Shown here: positions 1 to 15,339 of the stretch, in pieces
Layout of the letters: each line of letters starts with the position of its first letter
How positions within the stretch are numbered: the first letter of the stretch is position 1
Origin: Vanilla planifolia
Taxonomy: Eukaryota; Streptophyta; Magnoliopsida; Asparagales; Orchidaceae
Assembly (NCBI GenBank): GCA_023846275.1
Contig: JAIUJO010000190.1
Coordinates: 634,298 to 698,297 of the forward strand
Reading direction: 5' to 3'
Length of the DNA stretch: 64,000 nucleotides
Made by a program: the position numbers and the translations under genes
Notes under the pieces: model-generated
Told to the model about the DNA's origin: nothing
The model's input: only the letters and a program-made list of their open reading frames with translations
The model's database searches: none

Positions 1-701
1 ATTAGTAATAAAAATAAATAAAAACATAAAATAAATATTTAATTGTATCAATAATGTTTGTTTCATCTCTATTAGGTATCCTTAAAAATGCATGCAAATT
101 ATAAAAAAATAGCATAAATAATTGTAAATTATTATTATAAAATTAATTAAAAATATAATAATTTAGAATAAGATAAATTAAAACAATATAATATAATTAA
201 CTCAAAGCATTATAAGGGTCACACAATAAGAGGTTTTGTGTTAATTTGCAAAACAACTAAATCAAAGCAAATAACTTGAATAAATGAGATAAAGTATGCA
301 GCAAATTATATATTTTGGATAGGAAGGACGTTACCATAACAACAATAATCATCAAATAATGTAAAAATTTAAATATCTCATAAAACATACCAAATCATTA
401 GAAAAAACATTCGAAAAATATAAAATTCAGTATTAAATCTGATAGAGCTCATTGAGATAAGTTAAACAATTATTATTTGATCTCGATAGAATAGCACTTA
501 GAATTACAATGAATGACAAAATTTGAAAAGCATAAAAAAATAAAATATTTATTTTAGGGCTAAATACAGATTAGCTAAAGTAACATAATTTGTCAAAATT
601 AAAGTGATGTTCAGCTTAAATGGGGGGTGAAATAAAGTTTAATAAAAACATAAAAAATGGAAAATAAAACATAGATGAAAAAAGATAAATTGTATTGAAA
701 A

Positions 702-878
702 GTTGCATTTGAGGATATTAAAAATATCTTGCTTAGCATCCTCAATGATCAGATAATGTATCAATTAAATTGTTTCTTATAGATTGTTAAAACCATCGAA
801 AAAAAGAGGGAAGGTTTTTTTATAGTAATAAAACAAAATGAAAGTTAAATATCTAAAGAAATCACATAAGTTATAATT
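702..878 (+). repeat. Half-length satellite monomer with internal deletion
   Basis: A monomer starts at 702 with the GTTGCATTTGAGGATATT box and proceeds normally to about phase 100 near 800. It then jumps to the TAGTAATAAAACAAAATG box (phase about 362), and the next monomer begins near 879. About 250 bp of the usual unit is missing. Similar losses recur elsewhere in the window at different phases, so this is one example of a common decay route and not a defined subfamily. Confidence 0.6.
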
Positions 879-1684
879 TCTTGTTGAATTTAAATATATA
901 GAGGTAATTAAGTGAAGCTACTTTAATAGACAAATTAGTTAAGAAATAAAATTTCTCATGAAGAATGAAAGTAATGCTTAAAAATTAAAATTTTAAAAAC
1001 ATAAAATAAATATAGAGTTGGATAGCTCATCAAGATAAGTCTAACGACTTGTATTTCATTACATATTAAAAAATTAAGCAAGAAATAATAACAACGAAAT
1101 TTTTCCATGAAACTGAACAAAATATATATGAAAGCTTATATTATTTTAATTGAAGCAATATAATATAACCGAATTTATGTAATTTAAAAGCTTTATGAGT
1201 GGTCATTTAGAATTTCAAAGTAGTATAACCAATAGAATGTAAAGAATTCCAAGAAATAAGAACTATATTAGAAAGATATATTACATAATACTAAGGAGAA
1301 TAAGTCTAGCATCCTTGAATAGAAAATTAGTTAAGAATAATTTTTTTTTGTAAACAACAAAAAGTCCACACAAATTAAAAAAATTAAAATAATCAAGAAG
1401 ATATCAAATTTGATAGAAGTTATTAAAGAGAGTATGTCGACATTTGCTTTATTTTTATTAGGGCACTTTTTAATTCATAGGAACTATCAAATAAAAAAAA
1501 ACTATAAATCATTCTTTTAATATTAAGGAAATATTACCTAAAGCTAAAGTTAGAAAAATTGAAGCCATGTAACAAAATGTAATCAAAGCAAGGTAAGGGT
1601 TACATAAGAGTAGAATCAGAGAAACATTGTAGTTTAGCAAATACAAGCAAAATTTTTGAATAAATAAGATAGTTTATGAGAAAG

Positions 1685-1746
1685 ATACATGATAAATCAT
1701 TTTAAATGAGCCAAGAATAAAAATACATGATAAATCATTTTAAATG
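1685..1746. repeat. Short direct duplication, 38 bp period
   Basis: The 24-mer beginning ATACATGATAAATCATTT occurs identically at 1685-1708 and 1723-1746, a period of 38 bp, inside an otherwise diverged satellite monomer. Identity between the two arms is complete while neighbouring monomers differ greatly. This is therefore a young local slippage or repair duplication. Confidence 0.9.
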
Positions 1747-4700
1747 TCTATAAGAAATTTAAAATAAAAAAATAAATACTTAAATAAATAAACCTTATTA
1801 GACAAGTTCAATAATATTTTTTTCATCTCAATTAAATATTATATAGCTTTGAATTACTAAAGTAAATAAGCATAAAAAATTATGAAGCATTATATAAATA
1901 ATATATATGTATAAGTAAAATGAGATAACTTGTAGTAATACAATGAAATAAATAAAAATATAATATTAAAAGGAATGAGATAAAATTTATTGGAATGTTG
2001 CATTTTGTAATATTGAGGGGATTCTGTGAAATATCTTCGAAAAAGAAATTATGTACAATTAGAAATAACTTGTAAAATATGCAAAAAACATGGAAATATT
2101 ATAATGAAAAATTGAGTATTTGATTAGATAGAGTTCGTCCATTGAGCCTTGTAATTTATATTTCATCTTTATTAGATGTCATTTACATTTCCTACAAACT
2201 ACCAATTTCAATAAGAATAAATAATTATAAGTAGTCATTTCAATGTTAAGAAAATATGTAACGAAGCTAAAATAAAAAATAGACATTGTAATAGAACAAA
2301 ATAAAGGTGATGTAAATCTCGTATGAGAAGAGAAATGTTTCACGGTAATGTAACCAAATCAAAGGGATACGTTTGAAGAGATGAGATACATTAAATGAAA
2401 ATATTTGGTTCTAACTTATTGCGTTTATCGATGGTAATGTTCACTCATCATACAATTACATAGAAATTAAAATATCTCATATAGCCTATCAAATACTAAG
2501 ATATTAAAGTATTTCAAACTATAAAAAAATTAATTTCCTAAAGTTCGTTCAAATAACTCTAATAACATTAGTTTAGTCTTGGTCAATACAATTGAAATTA
2601 CTTCAAATTGTCAAAGGAAAAACTAAACAATAGCAAATTGTATTTTGGATCTTAAGTAAATATATATAAAAAACTATAATTTTGCAAACTAAGTCTATTT
2701 GATATAAGAAAATCAAAGCTAGTTGGGGTGATATGATAAAAGAATTAATGTTATATAGTAGTATAACAAAATGAAAAAAATTCAAAGAAATGTGATAAAT
2801 TATACATAAAAGTTGCATTTCATGATAGTAAGGAAGTTAAGGTCCTATATTATATAATTCAACATCCCATATAAAAGGTGTTGAGCACATTAAAATATTA
2901 TTAAAATACATAGAAAAAAGTTTAATTAGATAAAGTTCATTTAGATATGTCTAATGATATTTTTTTTGTCTTGAATAGACATTGAATTGAATTACTATGA
3001 ATCTTTAAATTAAATAATAATAAATATTAATAAAATATTATTTAATTTTAACTAAAACTTTTTTTAAAACAAAAAAGTTGTAAATTGAAGCAACGTAAAA
3101 TGTGTATGTCAAAACAAGGTGAGGGTCACACTAAAGGAGAATTATAGTTACATAATACCATAAACAAATTAATGTAAAAAAGTTTAAAATATGAGATATA
3201 TTGTGGGAGAATGTTACATTCCGAGATACTTATGTGTTTGATTGTGACCTCCTCAATCATCAAATAAGGTATGAATTAAAATACCTCATAAAGAACATAA
3301 AATGGTATATAAAATACTTAATAACATAAAAGAAATAGTAACATTTATTTTGTCTTTATTTGTCTTCATTTTGAATATTATAAATTTCTAAAGTAAATAA
3401 TCTTTAACCCTAATAAATTATTATTTTATTTTTAAGCAGATATATACTAAACTTAAAATTAGAAAAATTAAAGTAATATAATATAAAAAAATCATAGATA
3501 GATAAAGATCACACAAGAGAAGATTAACAGTAACATGTCAATATAAGAAAATGAAATTGAAACACTGAGAAAATATAAGATAAATTATACTGTATATTTC
3601 ATTTCAAGATAATAAAGAGATTGAGCATAACATCCTGATCATTAAATTAGGTGTGAATAAAAATGCCTCAATAAAAGTGCATAAACTCTAATAAATATTG
3701 AAAAATATAAAATTAATTATTTAAATGGACAAAGCATAATTAAATGAGTGCAATGGTGTCTGCTTCATATCAATTGGACATAATTTTAGAATAACAATGA
3801 TGTAACAAAGCTATAGAAGAAAAAATAAGAAAATTACTACTTTAATACAAATTAAATATATAGTTAAGTTTAAACGTGACAAATTCAAAGAAAGTAATAC
3901 ATCCATGTCAAAGTGATATAAAAGCCACATAAGAGAAGATTTAGAGATTCATAGAAATGTAACCAAAAAAATAATTTACAATAAAAAGTGCCTCATAAAG
4001 TATGCCAAACCACCAAAAAAAAAAACATTATAAAACATTACAAGTGAATGATCGTTCAATGGGATGAGTCAAGCATTGTTTGTTTCTTCATTATTGGTCC
4101 TTTTTGGGAATTGTTGTATTTCAAAAAAAGAAATAGCAATAAATAATAAAAAATTAATTACATTGATATTCAATGAATAGATATTAGCACTTAAAAAAAG
4201 ATAAGTAGAGGAAATGTTATATACCAAAATAAAAGGAAAATATTTCAAAAAAATAGATCAAACGTGCACGAAAGTTGCATTCCAAATTCTAAGGAAATCA
4301 AGTGAAAATCATCATTCCTCAAATTTTGCTTCAAATTGAAATGCCTCTTAACACTTCCCAAATAGTTATAAAATAATATATTGAAAAAGATAAAAATGAA
4401 TGTTTAATTTAAAAGAACTCTGTAATATGAGTTGAGCGATTTTTGTTTCCATTTAATTAGACTTCATTAAAATTACTATGAATTACTAAAAAAATAAGCA
4501 TATAAAATAATTTAAATTATTATTTTCATATAAAATTAACATATATTAAAACTAAAATGTGATTTATTGAAGCAATATGATATAACAAAATAAATGACAT
4601 ATAAAGGTCACAAAAGAAATGATTTAGATTAACATAGATTATAAGTTGATCAAAGGTAAAAATTTTGAAAAATGAGACACATTATATGACAAAGTTGCAT

Positions 4701-7700
4701 TCCAAGGCCATAAGGTGATCAAGTGTAGTATCTATAATCATCAAATATGCTATTAATAAAAAGGTCCTTGTAAAGCATGTAAAAATCCATAAAAATAAAA
4801 TATTTTTAATAAAATATTAAAATAAATATTTAGATGAATGGAGCTTATCGAGATGATTCTAATGTCATTTGTTTCAACTTGACTAGATTATTTCAAAATG
4901 CTCTAAATAACCAATGTAAGTAAGCATAAATAATAAAAAATTACTATTTTAATATTAAGTAAAGCTGTATTGAAAATGATTTTCGATAAACTAAAGCTTT
5001 AAAATGTAATCAAATAAATATGGTGTTAACGTCATACTAGATGCAATTATGAGTAACACAATAATATAAATAAATAGTAGTAAAAATATCAAAAAATAAG
5101 ACAAATGATATAGGAAAGTTGCTTCCAAGGTACAAAGGTGATAGGGTGTGAGGTACTCAAGCTACAAATCAAGTAAGAATAATAAAGTTATTTGAAATAT
5201 ACCAAAATCTTAAAAATAAAATATATTAAAAAGTTAACTAAAAATTTTATTTTGTAAAGCTTTTTAAATTGAGTTCAATGATATTTATGTCATGTCAAAA
5301 AACTTTTTTTTGAATTACAGTGAAATAAAAAATAAATAAACATAATTAATAGTAAAATATTATTTCAATATTTAGCAATTACATATTAAAGTTAAAAAGA
5401 CATAAACTAAAAAAATTTAATATATTAAAATGAAAATAATTTAAAGGTCACATATGAGCATATTAGCAGTAACAATGTAAAATGATCAAATCAAAGAAAA
5501 AAAAATTAAATATGATATAAGTTATATGAAATATTTGCTTTCAAAGATACCAAGGCATTTCAATACAACATCATCGATCATAAAATTACGTAAAACAAAA
5601 CATTTTTTTAAAAAGCATGCCAAAACAATAAAAAAAATAAATAAGAATATAAAATTTTGATTTGTAGAGCTCATTGAGATGAGTCCAATGACGTCTGTTT
5701 CAACACAATCATACCTTAATTGGAATTATTGCAACTTACAAAACTAAATTAGCATAAATAAAAATTAAGTTATCATTTCAATATTAATTTAATATGTCTT
5801 ACATCTAAAATGAGAAAAATTATACAAATGTAACATATAAAAATCAATGACAAGTAAAAGACACATGAGTGAAGGGGTAGAGCTACATAATAATATAACC
5901 AAGTCAAAGAAAAAATTTTAAAAATAATATAAATTATTTAAGCACTTCTTATTATAAAATAATAAACAGATCACGTGTTACGTCTTAGAATGTCTAACCA
6001 GATAAGAATTGAACTTGCTTGTAAAGCATTCTAGAACCTCTAAAAAGGTTTTTAAATATACAAAGATAAATATTTAATTTGAAATAACTTATTGAGACAA
6101 GTTTAATGATTTGTTTCCAATTGAGCTAATGAAGAATTACTCTAAGCTATAAAAAAACAACCCATAAATTTTGGTAAAGTCGTAAGAGGAAGTTTAGAAT
6201 TAAATAATTGTATGACCTAATTAATACAAAACATTTGATAAAATGGAATAAACTATTTTAAAAATTTTCATTCGATGATACAAACGTGATTAAGCATGGC
6301 ATCCTCGAACATCAATTTAGGTAAAAATCAAAATGACTTGTGACACATACAACAACCTCTAAAAAAGTACTTAAAAAATAAAAAAAAAACATTTAATTAC
6401 ATAGAGATTATTTGGATTGTCTAATAATTTTTCTTTTCTATTAATCAGGGCTTGATAGTTATAATTACAAATTACAAATTAAATAAAAATAATAAATATT
6501 AATTTATTATTTTAATTTTTGAAATTATATTCTAAATTTGAAATAAGGCTAACAAAAGAAATAAAATTTAACCGAGTGAAAACATAAGTACAACAAAAGA
6601 AAAACTATTACATAGTAATATAAAAAATTCAATTAAAAATTTTAAGAAATAAGATATTTTGTATAAGAAAGTTTTGTTCGAAAATAAAAAGGAGAATGAG
6701 TATAACATCCTTAAGCATTAATTAACCATCAAATCAAAATGCCCTAAAAACATGTCAAAAATAATTAAAAAATTATTAATGAATGTCTAGTTAAATAAGG
6801 CTAATTAAGAGGATTTCAAAGATGCCTTTTTTTGTCTCCATCAGACTATGATTTGAGTTACTATGAATCATAAAATAAATGAGCAAAAACTATTATTATT
6901 TTAATATTCTTAAGAAAAATGTATGTTAAAGTTGAATCAAAATAAATTGAAGAAATATAATATAACTAAATCAAAGAAAAGTAATGCTCACATATGAAGC
7001 AAACTAAAGTTATATACAAATATCACAAAATTAAAGCAAAACCATTGAAGAATTGATAAAAATTGTTTGGAAAAGTTGCATTCTAAGATACTAAAGAGGT
7101 CAAGTATAGCATTCTTAATCTCCAAATTAAGTATAAATCAAAATACCTCTTATAGTGTGCAAAAACAATTAAAAATATTTAAATATATTCAAATGAATTT
7201 AGAATTATACATAGTTTATCGTAATGGCTTTAATGAAGTTTGTTTAATCTCAATCAGACCACATTTGGAATTAAAGAAAATAAATAAAGTAAAAAAGAAT
7301 GTCTAAAATTAAAATATTACTCGAATAATAAGTAAATATACATTAAATATGATATTCTATGAGTTGATGCAATGTAATATTTCTAAATAAAAATATGTAA
7401 ATTTCACATGAGAAAAGATTTACAATAACATGTTAACAAAATGAAATATAAGTGAAAACTTTAAAAAATGACATAAAGTTTACAAAAAAATTCACTCTAT
7501 GATACTAAAGAGATCAAGCATAACATTGTCATCAATCAAATCATCTACCAATCTAAATATCTTGTAAAACACAATAAAGGCTTACATATAAATTAAAACA
7601 ATAAAATGATGATTTTGTAAAATAGAATTCATTGAGAAGCATCTAATCATATTTATTTCATCTCAATTAGACATCATTTAGAATTTGAACAAAATAACGA

Positions 7701-10700
7701 AGTAAATATATTGAAATAATGATAAATTACTTTCTTAATATTAAAAAATGTATACTTAAATTGAAATGAGATAAACTGAAGGAATGTAATATAACTAAAT
7801 CGTAACGATGTAAATGTCTCACAAGTGAAGATTTTGAGTTAAACACTGATATAATCAAATGAAAGCCAAATATTTATAAAAATTAGAAAAATAACATGGG
7901 AAGTTATATTGTTAGATATTTGTAAAACTAAGTTAATATATATTTTTGCTCAAATATTTTAAATTTAACAAATATAATATAATCATATCAAAGTAACATA
8001 AAGTTCACTTCAAAAGAGATTGACAATAACTCAATATATAGCTAAATTAGTGAAAAATATTTGAAGTTAAAACATAAGTTATGTAATAGTTTGGCATTCC
8101 AAGTCTAAGGAGATTTAGTATAATATCCTCAATCATCAAATTTGATACAAATAAAAATGCTTTACATAACATTCCAAAAGGTTTGTAAGAAAGTGTTTAA
8201 AAAATGTAAAACTTAATATCAAGTAGATAGAGATTATTAAGATGAGTCCAATAATATTTCTTTCATCTCAGCGAGACATCATTTGAACTTATTACAATTT
8301 ACCAAATAAAAATAACATAAATTAAACAAATTATTTTTAATATTAAGTAAATAAATATTAATGACAAAATTAGAATAAATTCTCCTAAAACAAACCCATA
8401 ACCTAAAAGATAACAAATAAAAAAAGTAAAATATAATTGGATAAAGGACTTTGAGAGAAGTTTAACAACATTTTTTAATCTCAATAGGACCTCATTTATA
8501 ATTAATACTAATTAATAATATTAATAAGTATAAATAATAATAAATTATTTTTTTATGATTAAATAAAAACATAATAAGTTGAAATAAGATAAAATAATGC
8601 AATAAAGTAAAAAAAAATAAATGACATTTAATAGTGACATGGTAGAAAGTCTATAGTAACTTTGTAATATAGACAAATCAAAGAAAAAATTTGAAAAAAT
8701 GAGATAAATTATGTTAGAAAGTTGCATTCAAAGATACAACAAGGCTTAAAAGTAGCATTCTCAGTTATCAAATAAGATAAAAAAAATTATCTTTCGCAAG
8801 CACGCAAAAAAAAAAATACAAAAAATATTTTACGGTGCACCTCAAGACGACTGGAAAGACTTTTGTTGTCAACATAATACATAGTTTGGAATTACTAGAA
8901 ATTACAAACATAAATAAACAAAAGTACCAGTAAATTATTATTGTAATAAAAAATAAAAATATTTTAAAACATAAATGAAATAACATCAATCAATGTTATA
9001 TGACAAAATCAAACTAATGTAAGGTAACACAAGAGGACATTCAGGTTAACACGACAACATAATCAAATCAAAGTGAGAATTTTATCAAAATGTGATAATT
9101 TGTACAAGAAAGTAGCATTCAAAGGTTATAAAGAGATTGAATATAATATCATCTATCGTCAAATTATGCACGAATCCAAATATGTTGTAAGAAAAGCCCA
9201 AAGCCTAACAAAAATATCTAAGAAAAAAAATAAATATTTAATTAGATGGTGATAATTGGGATGAGTACAATGACATTTCTTTGATCTTGACTGGACCTTG
9301 TATTGAATTAATACCAATTAGAAAATTAAATTTAAAAATATTAAATTACAATTTTCATTTTTAACAAAAATATATTATATCTAAAATGAGATAAGTTAAG
9401 GCTATGTATTATATCCAAGTAAAAAACAAGTAAAATTGCATTAGAAATGATTAAGAGATATATAATAACATAACAAAATAAATGAATAAAGTTAAAAAAT
9501 ATAAATTATTTAAAAAATTACCATAAAAGGATATTAAGGAGTTCAAGTGTAACTTTCTTTACCACCTAATGAGGTTAAAATAAAAGTGTCTCTCAAACTA
9601 TTACAAAACCTTTAAAATCTTTTAAAAATATAAAAATTAATATTTAGTTTGATGTAGCTTATTAAAATGAGTAAAACAACATTTATTTAGTATCAGTCAG
9701 GCCTGAATTAGACTTAATATTTATTATAAAATTAAATAAACATAAATAATATTAAAGGTATTACTATAATATTAAGCTAATTTCAATTGAAGCTAAAATG
9801 AGATAAATTGAAAAATTTTAATAAAATAAAAATCAAACTGGCATAAAATTCATAAAAGAAGAGATTTAGAGTTAGATAATGATATGTCCAAATAAAAGAG
9901 AAATATTAAAAAAAAGGAATACATTTTATGAGAAATTTGCATTGCAAGGACTTTGGAGATCGAGCATAACATCTTTGATCTTCAAATTACGAACAAACAC
10001 AAATTTCTTGTTGAGCTACATAAAATGTTTGAGGAAAGGCTAACTAAAAATGTGTAAATAAAGTTTTAATTGCATACAGATAATTAAGAAGGGTCTAAGA
10101 AACATTTGCTTAGTCTCAAAGAAACCACATTTTCAAATACTTTTAATTATCAAAGTAAATGATAAAAATAATAATAAACACTTATAAATTTTAATTTCAA
10201 TATTAATTATTAAAAATTTAAGCAAAGCAAAGATTATGTGAAGCTATAAAATATAACTTAATTAAAGATTAAGAATACATAGGAGTGGAGCTTGAGTTGC
10301 ATAATTATATAACAAAATTAAAGAAAAACATTTTTTAGAAATGAAACAAACTACACCAGTAAGTTGTAATCAAAGATACGAGGGAGAATGGGTGCATCCT
10401 CTAAGATCAATTTACATATGAATTGAATCAAATTCTAAAATCTGTAAAACATTTTTAAAATATATATTTAAAATATAAAATATTAAAAATTTAATTAGAC
10501 AGAGAAAATTAAGATAACACAAAAAATGTTTTTTTCAATAAAAATAAAGTCTTCAGGGCTACAAATCATCAAATTAAAAAAAAATAATAATAAATTAATT
10601 TCTTCTATTAAGTAACTATATATTAAATTTCAAATGTTATGAATTGAAACAATATAATACAAAAAAATATAAGACATATAGAGGTGACATGACAAAAGAT

Positions 10701-12319
10701 TGAGAATAACATAATAATATAATTAAAAAATTAAAAATTTTAAAAAATAAGATAAATCTTAAAAGAAAGTAATGTTAGAAGATATTAAAAATATCAAACA
10801 TAATGTCTTCTATTATCAAAGAAAGTAAACAACATAAATTAAAAAATTATTAAAATATTTGGCAAGTATATATTTTAGTTGAAATGAGGAAAATTATAGC
10901 AATGCAATATAACAAAATAAAAGTACAAAGTTTTTAAAAAAAGAAATAAATTTTGTTGAAAAGTTATATTCTAGGATACTAAAGAGATAAAGTGTAACAT
11001 GTTTGAGCAACAAATGAGGTACGAATAAAAATGTTTTGTGAAGAATGAAAAAGTGTAAAAAATGAATTCCTAAGTTGATAGGGCTCATTAAGATTTCTCC
11101 GACAATGTTTTTTCATTTTCATTAAACTTCTCTTATTTTTGCTACAAATTATCAATTTTAAAAAACATAAACGATAATAAATTATTATTTTTAATTCTAA
11201 GTAAATATATATTTAAGGCAAAATGATGAAAATTTAAGTTATATAATATTTCAAAACAAAATTAATTAAAAGGCCACTTGAGAGGAGATTCATAGTAACT
11301 CAATAACATAACTAAATCAAAGAAATTAATTTCAAGGAAAGTGATTAGTTATATAGGAAAGTTGCACTACAAGATGATAAAGAGATTGAGTATAATATTC
11401 GTGACCATGAAATCTTGTAGAATAAAAACTTCTTGTAAAACATGCCAAACCTCCTACAAAGAAGGTTTTTAAGAATATTAAAATTAATAATGAGCTTGAT
11501 AGAGCATTTTGAGAAGATTCCTAGGTCATCTACTCTATGTCTATCAGATCTCATTTAGAATTACAATGAGTAACAAAAGTAAAAATGAGATAAATTATTA
11601 AAAAGTTGTATAATTAATATAAAGTGAAGTAATATTCAAAAGATAGAACAATTGTATTTCATATTGATATTACTTAATCAATGAAAAAAATAGAAAAAAT
11701 GTGACAAATTGCATATTAAATTTGCATAACAAGAGACTAAGAAGATCTGGTGTCATATTCTTAATCGTCAAATAATGTATGAATCAAAATAATCATAAAT
11801 TATTACAAAATATTGTTTGTGTTTAGTAGATATGTAATAAAGATTAAATAATATAAATTGAAGTTATGAAATATAAGGAAATCAAATTCAAGTAAAGATT
11901 ACATGGGAGGAGATCAAATGTAACATCATTGTTCATTAAAATAGCTATGAATTTGAATAGATGATAAAAGATGAAAATACCTTATATAATCCTTAAATTA
12001 TTAAAAATTAATGTTTAATTGTATGAAGTTCACCAAGATGAATCTAACGATGATTGTCTCATCTCGATCGAACAACACTTAAAATTACTTTGAATTAATA
12101 GATATATAAGCATAAGTAATAATAAAATATTATTTTAATATAAAGGAAATATGTATTATTAGCAAAATGGGATAACTTGAACAAATGTATTATGATGAAA
12201 TCAAAGCTATGTTGAGGACATATGAGTGGAAAGTAAGAGTTACTTGGCTTTATATCCAAATCAAACATAAATAATTTAAAGAATTTAGATAAATTTTGTG
12301 AGAAAGTTGCACTCCAAGA

Positions 12320-12400
12320 AACTTGATATATGATTAATTTACTAGAAAGTTCCTAGAAGTTTTTGATTCTAGGGTTTTGTAGAAAATTCCCAAAAAAGTT
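12320..12400. other. Satellite strand switch J1 (+ to -)
   Basis: The + block is still readable at 12,305-12,322 as GTTGCACTCCAAGAAACT (phase 1-18). From about 12,368 the text reads in the - sense, as CTAGGGTTTTGTAGAAAA (phase about 98 running down), and reaches a - sense phase-1 box at 12,452 (CTTGTAATGCAG). The 30-40 bases between are hard to assign. The copies point head-on (+ then -), with breakpoints at about phase 18 and phase 100. Confidence 0.75.
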
Positions 12401-15339
12401 TTTTTATTGTGTTTTACGATGAAGCAGCTTATGTTCGATCTTCTTAGTATCTTGTAATGCAGTTTTCCACTAAATTTTACTCATTTTGTCAAAAGTTTTT
12501 CCTTTGGTTTTGTTATATTAGTATGTTGTTCTAAGTCACCTCTCATGTGATCTATTGATCAACAATATTTGGCTATATTACATTGTTTGAATTTAAGTTG
12601 CTTTAATTATGATATTTCTTTACTTAATATTTGAATAATAATTTATTATTAATTATGCTTATTTCATTTGGTAGTTTATAGTAACATCTAACAATATCTG
12701 ATCGAGATGAAAAAATATTTTAGAAATTAGCTTGTGTAGAACAATCTAATTGAATATTCATATTTTATTTATTAAATTTTGGTATACCTCATGAGACATT
12801 TCATTGTATCTAATTTAATGTTCAAAGGTGTTATCTAAAACTCCTAGGCATATTTGAATGTTGCTTTCTCTAATAATGTACCCCTTTTCTTGAAACATTT
12901 TACTTTGATATGGTTATGTTACTTTGTAATTGTTAATCTCCCCTTTAGTCACATTTCCATCACTTTGATTTGCTATATCACATTGCCTTAGTTTATCTTA
13001 TTTTAGCTTTAATAAAAATTTACAAAATATTAAAATAGAAACAAATGTTTGTTTTTATTTATTGAAATTGGTAATTCTTATTAAATCAAAACAAGATCTC
13101 ATCGAGATTAAATTTTATTTATGCATATCAATGTGCTATATCTATTAAATTAATTATTTTAATTTTTAAAAATTTATCGTCTCAGATTTTTGTAAGCTAT
13201 ACAAGAAATTTTGATCATAACGTATTTGATAATCTGGAATGTTATACTTGAACTTGTTAGCATCTTTGAATACAAGATTTTCGTATACTTTTTCTCATTA
13301 ATTCAAGTGCTTTCTTTGTTTTGCTTATATTACTAAATAACACAAAATTTTATTCATGTGACTTATTAATTGACTTGATTTTATTATACTATAATTCTTC
13401 AATTTATATCACCTCAACTTTTAAATATATTATTTTCTATTGTTTTGTAAGCCTTATGAGACTTTTTGAGACACACTTGATTTAATGATCTAGGCTATTA
13501 CTCTAAATCATTTAATTAACTTTGTTGCAAATTTGTTATACTTTTTATCTAATTTCTTTAACTTTTTTCTTCGATTTGATTACATAATTATGTGACTCTA
13601 AATATCTTCTAAAAATACCTTGAGTTTGTTATATTCAATGCTAAAATCATAATTTTAAATTATTTATGCTTATTTGGTTTAGAAATTCCTAGACACTTCT
13701 AAGCAGGTCTGATTCAGATGAAAAAAATTTTGTTGGATTTTTCTTGATGAACCATATCCAATTAAGTATTTATTTTCTTTAAACATTTCTTTATTAGGTA
13801 TTTGGAATGCATTATTAGATATTTGCAATCTTACCTTTCTTGATGATCGAAGAAGTTACACTTGATCACTATGGCATCTTAAAATTCAACTTCTCTGTAT
13901 TAATTACAGCATTTTTTCAAATTTCTAACATTGATTAGGTTGTATTACTATGTAACATTTCATCTCCTATTATGTGACTTTTGCAACATTTTGATTTTGA
14001 TATGTTCTATTGCTTAAATTAATTTTTCATGGCCCTTAATGTTTATATTTGAAATACTGAAGTAATTATTTGTTACTATTTAATCTTACTTACAATATTA
14101 ATAATAATTTCAAACAAAGTTCAATTATCATGAAATAAATGTTTATTTTAATATTTTAAAGATTCAATTTCTAGATTTTATAATTCTTTAATAACATTTT
14201 TATTTTTACCTTATTTTATGGTTGAACAGGTTATGCCCAATCTTCTTAGGATCTTCCCTTGAACCTTTCCCATTTACCTTTTCTATTTTATGAAAATTTT
14301 TACTTTTAATAGTCACATTACCATAAAATTACTAAACTTCTCGCATTTGACCCTTAATCTCTTCAAATTGGGTAAGTTATAGTGCTTAAATTTATCTTAC
14401 TTCACCTCCAATATATATTTACTTGATATTAAAAAAATCATTTAAAAATTTTTATTCTTAATTTGTTTGGTACTTTAAAACAACTCAAAATGAGGTCATG
14501 TAGATAGGGAACAAATGTCATTAAACATGTCTCAACGAGCTCTATTAATTAAACATTTATTTATATATCTTAAAATATTTTCATTTCAAATGTCTTGGAC
14601 TGCAACTTTCGTAAACAACTTATCTCTTAAATTCACATTTTTCACTTTAATTTGCTTATATTAGGATGTAGCTAAAATTCTCTACTTGTGTGACCTTTAC
14701 ATCGCACTAATTTGTTTAAATAGTAATTCTTCAATATGTTTATTTTAAGTATCAATATTAATTTACATAATAGTAAAATAATAATTTATTACTTTTTAGC
14801 CCTACTTACTTTATTAATTCATAGTAATTCAAAAAAGAACTTTGATCAAGATGAAACAAATGTCCTTAACTCAACTCAATACGCTTTATCCAAATAATTT
14901 TTTAAAATTTTGTTTTCTATTATTTCTGCATCATTTATGAGATATTTTAAGTTATACTAGATTTTCCAATTGTGGATGTTACACTTGATATTTTCAATAT
15001 ATTTATATTCAACTTTTCCATAAACTTGTTCTCATTCTTTTGGTTTGGTTATATTATTACTATGAAACTATAATTCTTCTCTCGTGTATCCTTTACATAA
15101 CCTACATTTGGATATATTATAATAATTCAATTATTATCATTTAAGATTTAATAATATTTTCCTAATTTAAAAGATATTTTTTAAATTGTTTATGCCTATT
15201 TTCTTTTGTTATTCCAATTATTATATACAATTTCTAATGAGGGAAAATAAGCCTCATGGGACTTATTTTAACGAGGTATTATATTATTCTAAATATTTTA
15301 ATTTCTTTCATTTTTGTGTATTTTATGACATTTTTTTAT

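Larger units (their letters stand above)
1..12325 (+). repeat. Diverged ~420 bp satellite array, + block 1
   Basis: Tandem array of the satellite monomer in the + sense, about 30 copies, many shortened. Phase-1 boxes (GTTGCATTCC-like) can be read at 4274, 4694, 5118 and 5534, giving spacings of 420, 424 and 416 bp. Others lie near 702, 1994, 2812 and 3207. Between them the same ordered boxes recur: an ATCAAGTGTAACATC-like box, an ATCATCAAATTAGG-like box, an A-rich linker, the CTCATCGAGATGAG dyad, a TTTGTTTCATCTC box, an AT linker, ATGAGATAAATTG and two ATAACCAAATCAAAG-like boxes. Copies are strongly diverged from each other, so the array is old and has not been homogenised recently. No gene, RNA gene or intact transposon is visible. 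A 79-codon frame at 7,067-7,306 spans satellite boxes and is not credible as a gene. What the monomer derives from is unknown to me. Confidence 0.88.

Noticed and set aside
7067-7306. 79-codon frame on the + strand
   Set aside because: It starts within the phase-1 box (GAAAAGTTGCATTCTAAGAT) and spans the GTATAGCATTC, A-linker and TTTGTTTAATCTCAATCAGA boxes of one monomer. It is the repeat itself.
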